DNA from: Promethearchaeota archaeon
GTDB taxonomy: Archaea; Asgardarchaeota; Lokiarchaeia; Sigyniarchaeales; SOKP01
Length of the DNA: 23,552 nucleotides
Assembly (NCBI GenBank): GCA_019894815.1
Contig: JAGXNU010000009.1
Span: 1 to 23,552, forward strand
Reading direction: 5' to 3'
Numbering within the stretch: position 1 is the stretch's first letter; each line of letters begins with the position of its first letter. The position numbers were made by a program, and so were the translations under genes. Shown piece after piece: positions 1 through 5,721 of the stretch. The notes under the pieces were generated by a model. It had not been told where the DNA came from. It saw only the letters and a program-made list of their open reading frames with translations, and searched no databases.

Positions 1-629
1 GTATTATCCTCTTGAAAATTACCCACTCGTGTCCTTCTAAGTTCTAACATATTTGCTCCAGTACATAAAGTTTCACCTATGTCAAAACATAATTTTCTAA
101 TGTAAGTACCCGCTTCGCATCCCACACGAAAAAGAACGTGTTGTTTATTAATTTCTAATACTTTATTATAATAAATCTCTCTTACTCTCATTCTTCGTAC
201 TACTGCTGATTTAAGTGGAGGTGTTTGGTAGAGTTTCCCAGTGAATAATTTAAAGGCTTTTTCAATTTTTTTAGGATTCTCCAGTGAATGAACATACATG
301 ACACCTACATATTCTTTTCCTGCGGATAACAGAGCGGACAAAACTCGAGTAGCACTACCAAGAGCGCAAGGCAAAATTCCTGTTACCTTAGGATCAAGAG
401 TCCCTCCATGACCAGCAATAGGAATATTTAGTATCTTACGAACCCAAGAAACTACCTCATGACTCGTTGGTCCGCTAGGTTTATCCAAATTAATAATACC
501 TAGTTGAAGTAATTCATCAATGCTTCGTTTTTCTGGTATATTTCCATATTCTGGGTTTGTTATATCTTGTGATTTAATAATTAATTGCTCTGATTCATCA
601 GAAGGGAGTTTCAACTCAGATTTTATCAT
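1..629 (-). CDS. cbf5: tRNA/rRNA pseudouridine synthase Cbf5 (dyskerin/TruB family), 3' end cut by window
   Basis: I translated this directly from the minus strand, starting at the ATG at 629-627; about 209 codons lie in the window and there is no stop, so the C-terminus (PUA domain) is outside. Cbf5 isomerises uridine to pseudouridine in rRNA, guided by H/ACA sRNPs with Nop10, Gar1 and L7Ae, and acts on tRNA U55. The TruB-family signature is clear: a KPSGPTSHEVV stretch at residues 50-60 and the catalytic motif GHGGTLDPKVTGILP, with Asp79 as the expected nucleophile. Further on there is a CEAGTYIRKLC segment typical of dyskerin. Crenarchaeal cbf5 genes are known to carry bulge-helix-bulge introns, but the visible part here reads through without interruption. 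The next gene on the same strand, upstream, is tRNA-Lys. Confidence 0.95.
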   Translation of the reverse strand, partial: MIKSELKLPSDESEQLIIKSQDITNPEYGNIPEKRSIDELLQLGIINLDKPSGPTSHEVVSWVRKILNIPIAGHGGTLDPKVTGILPCALGSATRVLSALLSAGKEYVGVMYVHSLENPKKIEKAFKLFTGKLYQTPPLKSAVVRRMRVREIYYNKVLEINKQHVLFRVGCEAGTYIRKLCFDIGETLCTGANMLELRRTRVGNFQEDN

Positions 630-754
630 GACTTCTAAATAAAATGTAAAATTTTATTAATTTATAATTAAAGAATGTAATTTATTTTAATTTATTATGG
701 AAACTGAAATAACTAAATTTAAATAGAATTATTTAAAATTTTGGAAAATTAAAA

Positions 755-828
755 CGGGCCATGTGGGAATCGAACCCACGACCTTCAGGTTAAAAGCCTG
801 CTGCGCTACCTGCCTGCGCTAATGGCCC
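755..828 (-). tRNA. tRNA-Lys (anticodon UUU)
   Basis: A 74-nt cloverleaf without intron. The acceptor stem GGGCCAT/ATGGCCC has discriminator G. The D-stem is GCGC/GCGC, the anticodon loop CTTTTAA (anticodon TTT), and the T-arm GTGGG-TTCGATT-CCCAC. The first anticodon-stem pair (27-43) is a G/A mismatch; the other four pair normally. CCA is not encoded. A TATA-like run (ATTTTTAAAAAAG) lies just upstream at about 840-853. Confidence 0.95.
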
Positions 829-836
829 ATGTCATT

Positions 837-859
837 AGAACTTTTTTAAAAATAGTTCT
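837..859. promoter_or_regulatory. Inverted repeat over the tRNA-Lys promoter
   Basis: AGAACT (837-842) and AGTTCT (854-859) form a perfect 6-bp inverted repeat flanking a T/A run that is the only TATA-like element upstream of tRNA-Lys. It could be an operator or simply an AT-rich palindrome. The remainder of the region up to 968 shows no other recognisable feature. Confidence 0.3.
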
Positions 860-968
860 TAAATCATTTGAAATATTAAAATTGTATTAGAATAAATCCT
901 CCCTAATTTAAAACTTTTTCTGTACATTCAATACCGTTAAGATATCGTGTTTTAAGGTGAAGCAATGG

Positions 969-1985
969 CTATAAGAAGTGTTCAAATCCCTTAGATTGTA
1001 ATTCTTTTCTTTTATTTTTATGAATTATGTAAATTTTACATTCTGAATTGACTTTACCTATAGCAAAAATCTTCCCATTTTTCGATTTAATAATTCTTTT
1101 TGCTTTTTCATAATTACTTGGAGCTATCGTGAATACATGGATGAATTCTTCACCAGCGTTGAATATTAAATCTTCAATTGGGAAATCATTCACGTTTGAA
1201 AATGATCGAGCTTCATCATCAACCAGATTATCATTAAAATTTATATCAAAACCCATACCTGGATTTGATACCATTAATTCTCTTAAACTTCTTGCCAAAC
1301 CATCTGACGAATCAATACTAGCTGTGGAAAGTTGATTTTTTGCTAAGATGAATGCGATTTTGTCATCAAGAAAAGGTTCTAAAACACTTTGAATAGATCT
1401 CACATAACTACTGAATTTATTGAAATCTTTATATCGGTTTAATAAAATTTCAAAACCTACACCTGTTAAACCAAATTTCGATGTAATAACTAAAATATCT
1501 CCGGTATCCATCCCTTTTCTATAAATAATTTTATTAGGATCTTCAAATCCAAAAACCGTTGGACTTATAATGATTTCATTTGTCATATTCATGTCTCCTC
1601 CTATATAGCTGATATTCCATCTGCAACAGTAATCAACCACTCCCTCTATTATCTCTCTAAATGATTGAACATAAAGATTAGGAGGTAATCCAATTGAAAT
1701 GAAAGCACCAACGGGATGAACTCCCTTTACAACTAAATCACTAATATTCATCAAAATAGCTTTTCGACCCATTTGATAAAATGTCATTTTTTTTGGTGCA
1801 TCAGTTGTAGAAACAAACATATCTGAATTGAAGACCAAGACTTTTTCAGGAGAAAATTTGTCAATTTTGTAGAAAAAAGAATCATCCTTTAAGAGATGGG
1901 TACCTGTTTTTTGAAAAATGATATCCTCTATGATTCTAATTAATTTTTTTTCACCAAGTTCCTTCAATTTAGTAGAATCTGACAT
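969..1985 (-). CDS. thiL: Thiamine-monophosphate kinase-like protein (ThiL / PurM-fold)
   Basis: A 338-aa protein of the AIRS/PurM fold that most resembles ThiL, which phosphorylates thiamine monophosphate to thiamine diphosphate with ATP in the cytoplasm. Visible signatures in order: LGEKKLI near the N-terminus, an acidic DD at 34-35, NSDMF (53-57), GRKA (73-76), NISDL (80-84), the metal-binding IGGD (128-131), SPTVFG (141-146), a TGD turn (161-163) and IDSSDGL (224-230). Length matches the family. The ATG sits just downstream of strong TATA-like sequence on the minus strand, so the mRNA is probably nearly leaderless. The gene is divergent from tRNA-Thr, with only 49 bp between them. PurM-like relatives such as HypE or SelD lack this exact motif set, so ThiL is favoured. 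Confidence 0.88.
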   Translation of the reverse strand: MSDSTKLKELGEKKLIRIIEDIIFQKTGTHLLKDDSFFYKIDKFSPEKVLVFNSDMFVSTTDAPKKMTFYQMGRKAILMNISDLVVKGVHPVGAFISIGLPPNLYVQSFREIIEGVVDYCCRWNISYIGGDMNMTNEIIISPTVFGFEDPNKIIYRKGMDTGDILVITSKFGLTGVGFEILLNRYKDFNKFSSYVRSIQSVLEPFLDDKIAFILAKNQLSTASIDSSDGLARSLRELMVSNPGMGFDINFNDNLVDDEARSFSNVNDFPIEDLIFNAGEEFIHVFTIAPSNYEKAKRIIKSKNGKIFAIGKVNSECKIYIIHKNKRKELQSKGFEHFL

Positions 1986-2034
1986 GGAAAAATTTTATAA
2001 TTGTTTTATATTATACTTATTAAACAGATCTTAT
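1986..2034. promoter_or_regulatory. Compact divergent promoter region (thiL / tRNA-Thr)
   Basis: Only 49 bp separate the thiL start from the tRNA-Thr 5' end. The segment is almost pure A/T. TATTATAC-like sequence at about 2009-2016 suits tRNA-Thr in the plus direction, and TATAATATAAAAC-like sequence suits thiL in the minus direction, so the two promoters must overlap. Confidence 0.5.
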
Positions 2035-2061
2035 GCCTCTGTGGCTTAGCGGTATAGCAAC

Positions 2062-2090
2062 GTTCTCATCTTTTAATATGGGGATGCTAA
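2062..2090 (+). other. tRNA-Thr intron 1 (5' strand of anticodon stem, about position 28/29)
   Basis: This 29-nt insertion follows A27-C28. Removing it joins AC to AGA and gives a perfect 5-bp anticodon stem with TCTGT. A bulge-helix-bulge-like fold is visible: TAGC (2055-2058, exon) pairs with GCTA (2086-2089, intron end), the 5' bulge is AAC, and the inner helix is GTTCTC with GGGGAT (including wobble pairs). Boundaries are inferred from the mature tRNA and may be off by a base or two. Confidence 0.75.
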
Positions 2091-2120
2091 AGATTCGTAA
2101 TCTGTAGATCGGGGGTTCAA

Positions 2121-2151
2121 AAACTACGGAAACTTCTTCCGGATTGAATAA
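2121..2151 (+). other. tRNA-Thr intron 2 (T-loop)
   Basis: This roughly 31-nt insertion lies inside the T-loop. Removing it leaves loop TTCAATT closed by GGGGG/CCCCC. Exon TTCAA (2116-2120) pairs with TTGAA (2144-2148), and the intron holds a small CGGAA/TTCCG hairpin (2127-2131 with 2137-2141), consistent with a relaxed bulge-helix-bulge. T-loop introns are known from some crenarchaeal tRNAs. The exact ends are uncertain because several nearby cuts give a plausible loop. Confidence 0.72.
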
Positions 2152-2166
2152 TTCCCCCCAGGGGCT

Positions 2167-3180
2167 CTATATATCTTCAGCTACAAGATTATTTTTTATC
2201 ATCTGCAATGCCAGCATTCTAAAAGCATCATTAATACTTTCACCTGTCTTAGCTGATGTCTCAATATATGGGATTCCAAGTTTTTCAGCTGTTTTTTCTC
2301 CATCCCCCCTAAAAACTACTCTCTTATCTTCTAAATCAATCTTATTTCCTACTAAAATAAGTGATATGTTGGGGGAAGCTGAGAGGATTTCTTTATGCCA
2401 ATTTTCAATATTTTCAAATGATATCTGATTAGTAACATCGAATGCTAAGATACCTGTTTCAGCGTTTGATAAGTAAGATTGTCTAACTTTCTTGAATTGA
2501 CTCTGTCCTGCGAGATCCCACAGCACAAATCGAATAATGCTATCTAATCCATCAAATTTGCATTCTTTCTTCATAATTGAAGTTCCAATAGTTGATTTAT
2601 AATCCTTTGCGAAATCATCGTCAACAAATCGATGGACCATACTTGTCTTACCAACTGAGCCATCTCCTCCAAGTATTAATTTGAACGCATATTCTCCAGA
2701 TTGTACTTTTATTTTTTGGAGTTGATTTACTTTTTTTTGAATATTATGAGCATTTTTATCCGAAATTAGCTTTGGGATAACAGGACTTACGGTTCTTCCA
2801 TCAAAAATTCGAGCAATCTTTTCTGCGGTTAAATAAGCATATGGAAAGACTGGATCAACTCCAGCAATTGCATCTAATATCGTGACTAAAACAGCTTCAG
2901 GACCAGCTTCGCAGAAAATCAATCGATATTCCTCAGTATCAAAAGTTCCCGTACCAAAGGATCCAGAGCTAAATTCTTTTGTGATCCTTGTCAAAACAGG
3001 CTCAACTAGAGCGCTTACTCCACCAACTATTTCCTCATCCAAGTGTTTTTCTGAAGAACCAAATAATTTATCGATAATTAATCCCTCTCGATTTACAATA
3101 ATAACTGCTAATAAATTATCTCCTATACTCTGCATATACCATTGTAATAATGCCTGCAATTTTTTTGTATCGACTGACAT
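2167..3180 (-). CDS. Roadblock/LC7 domain fused to a Ras/Rab-like small GTPase
   Basis: A 337-aa two-domain protein. Residues about 5-110 look like a roadblock/LC7 (MglB-type) alpha/beta domain (LLAVIIVNREGLIID, then EAVLVTILD). A linker at about 140-163 leads to a complete small GTPase: G1 GGDGSVGKTS (171-180), switch I Thr in TIGTS (197-201), G3 WDLAGQ (221-226) with the catalytic Gln, G4 NKID (279-282) and G5 ETSAK (307-311). The motif set is Rab/Ras-like and should be GTP-hydrolysing. There is no C-terminal Cys, so no prenyl anchor. Roadblock proteins serve as GTPase partners or regulators in bacteria (MglB) and eukaryotes (Ragulator), so the fusion suggests in-cis dimerisation or regulation (inference). 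Such GTPases are abundant in Asgard archaea. Its stop codon touches the end of tRNA-Thr. Confidence 0.9.
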   Translation of the reverse strand: MSVDTKKLQALLQWYMQSIGDNLLAVIIVNREGLIIDKLFGSSEKHLDEEIVGGVSALVEPVLTRITKEFSSGSFGTGTFDTEEYRLIFCEAGPEAVLVTILDAIAGVDPVFPYAYLTAEKIARIFDGRTVSPVIPKLISDKNAHNIQKKVNQLQKIKVQSGEYAFKLILGGDGSVGKTSMVHRFVDDDFAKDYKSTIGTSIMKKECKFDGLDSIIRFVLWDLAGQSQFKKVRQSYLSNAETGILAFDVTNQISFENIENWHKEILSASPNISLILVGNKIDLEDKRVVFRGDGEKTAEKLGIPYIETSAKTGESINDAFRMLALQMIKNNLVAEDI

Positions 3181-3306
3181 GAGTGCACAAATCTTCTCTA
3201 AGTATATTACTAATTAAAATTACATAATAAAAAGTTTTATTTAAATAAAAATAAAAGTTCTTAGATCCTAGTTTTAAGGAAGAATAAATTGAAAGATATA
3301 GATTAA

Positions 3307-4104
3307 CTATTTTTTTTTAAAATTAGGCCTTCTTTTTTCAAGAAAAGCATTTAATCCTTCCAGAAAATCCTCGGTTCCAGCACATTTTTCAATATATTTA
3401 GCCTCTTCCTCTAAATGCGTTTCGAGATCATTAAGATATGACTTTTGTATTAATATTTTACTTGCTTGAAAAGCCTCAATAGGTCCTTCACTCAACTGAG
3501 AAACTACTTTCTTTACTTCTTCAATAAAGTTATCATCTGATAAAAATATCTTATTCACTAACCCATAACGTTGGGCTTCTTGTGAATTCAAAATTCGATT
3601 TAACAAAATCATTTCAGATGCTAGTGAATAACCAACAATTTTAGGTAGATGGAAAGAAGTAGAACTATCAGGAGAAAGACCAATTCCTGTAAAAGCAGCT
3701 CCAAACGTGCCTTTTTCAGTACAAAATCTTAAATCACATGAACAAGCATAACCTAAAGCCGCTCCAAAACATGGTCCATTGATAGCAGCTATTAAAGGAA
3801 TTTTTATACTTTTGATTAGTCGTATTCCTTCATGTAATTTTGCTGCCATTTTAGCCATTGATACAGCTGGGTCTGCATATCCTTTAAACTCACTAATATC
3901 ACCTCCTACACTAAAAGCTTTTCCCTTTCCTGTTATTATCACGCAATTGATGGATTTTTCTTTCATTACTGTTCTTAATGCATCACAAAACTCGCTAATA
4001 AGGTCGTAATTAAAAGCATTCAAATTAGAAGGGCGATTAAAGGATAACATTGCAAAACCCTTCTTTTCAAAATACTCTATTTCAATGTATTTATAATCTA
4101 TCAT
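3307..4104 (-). CDS. Enoyl-CoA hydratase/isomerase (crotonase) family protein
   Basis: A 265-aa protein, usual length for the crotonase family. The CoA/oxyanion-hole elements are present: AFSVGGDI (63-70), then INGPCFGAALGYACSCDLR (108-126). GIGLSPDSSTSF follows at about 140-151. The acidic residue in SPD matches the position of the catalytic Asp/Glu of family members, and the sequence there is closer to PaaG-type isomerases than to classical hydratases with two glutamates. It probably acts on an acyl-CoA in beta-oxidation or aromatic-acid metabolism; the substrate cannot be told from sequence. The neighbours are unrelated, and AT-rich spacers with TATA-like sequence on both sides suggest a monocistronic gene. 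Confidence 0.88.
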   Translation of the reverse strand: MIDYKYIEIEYFEKKGFAMLSFNRPSNLNAFNYDLISEFCDALRTVMKEKSINCVIITGKGKAFSVGGDISEFKGYADPAVSMAKMAAKLHEGIRLIKSIKIPLIAAINGPCFGAALGYACSCDLRFCTEKGTFGAAFTGIGLSPDSSTSFHLPKIVGYSLASEMILLNRILNSQEAQRYGLVNKIFLSDDNFIEEVKKVVSQLSEGPIEAFQASKILIQKSYLNDLETHLEEEAKYIEKCAGTEDFLEGLNAFLEKRRPNFKKK

Positions 4105-4252
4105 TACAATTACTCAAAATATGATTATTTAAAATTATTATTATCTTTAAAAAAAGGTTTTTAAAATTTCTCTTATTTAATGAAATTAAGTCTTGATTTT
4201 AAAATATTTGAAATCTTGATTTAAGTAACATTTCCCATATCTGGTTGTGACA

Positions 4253-4291
4253 CTTCAGCAAAGCGGAGTCTGTGCGGAATTGCCACTGAAG
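4253..4291 (+). ncRNA. Possible structured RNA element upstream of tRNA-Leu
   Basis: CTTCAG (4253-4258) and CTGAAG (4286-4291) form a perfect 6-bp inverted repeat enclosing a 27-nt segment distinctly richer in G/C than the surrounding intergenic DNA. It ends 10 nt before the tRNA. No TATA box is seen at the usual distance upstream of the tRNA itself; the nearest good candidate is TTTTAAAATATTT near 4197-4209, so the transcript probably starts before this element. I could not fit convincing C/D or H/ACA guide boxes. It may be a small RNA co-transcribed with the tRNA or a 5' leader structure. Confidence 0.35.
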
Positions 4292-4301
4292 GATCCAATA
4301 A

Positions 4302-4386
4302 GCAGGAGTTGCCAAGCATGGTCAACGGTGCTAGATCGAGGTTCTAGTCTCATAGGAGTTCGAGGGTTCGAATCCCTCCTCCTGCA
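4302..4386 (+). tRNA. tRNA-Leu (anticodon GAG)
   Basis: An 85-nt class II tRNA without intron. The acceptor is GCAGGAG/CTCCTGC with discriminator A. The D-arm begins GCC, and the anticodon stem CTAGA/TCTAG encloses loop TCGAGGT, giving anticodon GAG (4338-4340). The long variable arm has a CTC/GAG stem, and the T-arm is GAGGG-TTCGAAT-CCCTC. Position 33 is C rather than the almost universal U in this pairing register. Confidence 0.95.
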
Positions 4387-4406
4387 TTTTTCTCAATTTT
4401 TTATTT
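4387..4406 (+). terminator. T-rich terminator after tRNA-Leu
   Basis: Two T-runs directly follow the tRNA 3' end (TTTTT, then a six-T run), the usual archaeal intrinsic termination signal. Confidence 0.5.
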
Positions 4407-4512
4407 AAGAGGATTATCATTTCCTCCGTTGAAAAATAAAAGTTAGATTTAATAGTTGACTATCACATTATCAAAATATTGTTTATATTATTGCACTTTC
4501 AATAGATCATAA

Positions 4513-5721
4513 ATGATGAATTCAATATTAGATGATCCTAAAGCAACCATAAATCACGTTAACTCCTTAGCTTTTAATAGATCTACCGGTTCAGTAGGAG
4601 AAACGGAAGCGGCTTTTTATATCCGCGATCAATTAGATAATAAAAAGATTATTAATAATTTTGAATATTTTGGATATATTGGTCCAAAAAGAGTATTAAT
4701 GAGACTTACATATCTCATTATCATTACTTATCTATTATTAAATAAACTCTTAATTGTCATTGTTCTTTACTTTTCAATAAAATATTTATTTGCAACCGCG
4801 CGTAATTATTCATTCATAAAAGAAGAAAGTTCAAAAAATTTGGTATCAACAATACCAGCAAATAATCGAAGAAAAAAACGTCCAGTAGTTATACTCACGG
4901 CTCATTATGATTCATTTTCAACTAATCTTCCATATAGACTTCAAAATTTCTTGTTTTTTATTTTCAGGATTATTATAGTTCCATATTTTATAATCAAATT
5001 AACCATCTCACTCTGGATACTCGCAAATTTTATCGTTTCTCCAAATCAAGAGTCATTCATCATAGATTTCATTCTAATGTCATCTATAATAGAATTTTTA
5101 ATCTATTTCTTAATTTTCTTCCTCATCTATAATACTAAAAAATCAATGGGCGCTATTGACAATGCGAGTGGAGTTTCTATAATAATTGAGTTGGCTAAAA
5201 AGTTAAATGAGAAACCTTTAGAAAATATGGATGTTATTATAGTTTTCACTAGTGCAGAAGAATGGGGTTTAATTGGTGCAAATAGGTTCTGCAAAAGAAA
5301 TCAAAAATCATTATCAAAGAAATACAATCTCAATAAATCCCTTAATATAAATTATGATATGATTGGTACATATATAGGTTTACTTAATAAGAAAAGCTTA
5401 TTCAACAGAAAGGAAATCAATCAAACACTTAATAAAAATCTTGAAGATGCTGCAAACAATTTAAGAATATCAATAGTTAAACATAGTCCCGTGATTTCTC
5501 CAAAGACTGACCATAAGGCGTTTCTAAAATTTGCAAAAAAAACCAAAACAGATTTTCAAGTTGCTTGTTTTCACTCTGCTAAGGATGTAAAATATATCCA
5601 TTCTCCAAGAGATACTCCAGATAACTGTGATGTTCAAAATTTAAATAATGTCTTAGAAATTACTATAGAAACATTACGTAAAATCGATTCAGAGTCATAT
5701 CCGTCAGAAAAAATCAGATAA
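4513..5721 (+). CDS. Membrane-embedded M28-family zinc metallopeptidase
   Basis: A 402-aa protein with the M28 aminopeptidase zinc-ligand series: H131 in TAHYDS, D216 in GAIDNASG, E249-E250 in SAEEWGLIGA, D282 in NYDMIG, and H363 in YIHSPRDTPD. Hydrophobic segments lie at about 61-93 (before the catalytic part), 145-173 and 181-206. The last two sit between the first zinc His and the bridging Asp, so membrane helices are inserted within the peptidase domain. There is no cleavable signal peptide. It likely trims peptides at the cytoplasmic membrane; the side faced by the active site is not decidable here. Start is ATG 4513 (an adjacent ATG at 4516 is equally possible). Its 3' end overlaps that of convergent DP2 by 18 bp. 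Confidence 0.85.
   Translation: MMNSILDDPKATINHVNSLAFNRSTGSVGETEAAFYIRDQLDNKKIINNFEYFGYIGPKRVLMRLTYLIIITYLLLNKLLIVIVLYFSIKYLFATARNYSFIKEESSKNLVSTIPANNRRKKRPVVILTAHYDSFSTNLPYRLQNFLFFIFRIIIVPYFIIKLTISLWILANFIVSPNQESFIIDFILMSSIIEFLIYFLIFFLIYNTKKSMGAIDNASGVSIIIELAKKLNEKPLENMDVIIVFTSAEEWGLIGANRFCKRNQKSLSKKYNLNKSLNINYDMIGTYIGLLNKKSLFNRKEINQTLNKNLEDAANNLRISIVKHSPVISPKTDHKAFLKFAKKTKTDFQVACFHSAKDVKYIHSPRDTPDNCDVQNLNNVLEITIETLRKIDSESYPSEKIR

Larger units (their letters stand above)
2035..2166 (+). tRNA. tRNA-Thr (anticodon CGU) with two introns
   Basis: The exons give a complete tRNA: acceptor GCCTCTG/CAGGGGC with discriminator T (U73, as in many archaeal tRNA-Thr), D-arm 2044-2058, anticodon stem ACAGA/TCTGT around loop TTCGTAA (anticodon CGT, 2096-2098), variable loop AGATC, and T-stem GGGGG/CCCCC. 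Two insertions must be removed: about 2062-2090 in the 5' anticodon stem, and about 2121-2151 in the T-loop. Without the first, the anticodon stem cannot form; without the second, the T-loop is far too long. Neither lies at the common 37/38 site. The last base directly abuts the stop codon of the convergent GTPase gene. Confidence 0.9.

Noticed and set aside
755..828. Intron in tRNA-Lys to explain its 27-43 mismatch
   Set aside because: All arms have normal size at 74 nt; the mismatch is a single pair and no extra sequence is present.
4240..4291. C/D box or H/ACA guide RNA upstream of tRNA-Leu
   Set aside because: GTTGTGA and CTGA can be read as weak C and D boxes, but the internal boxes and guide spacing do not fit, and no pseudouridylation pocket with ACA could be built. 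It is kept only as an unclassified element.
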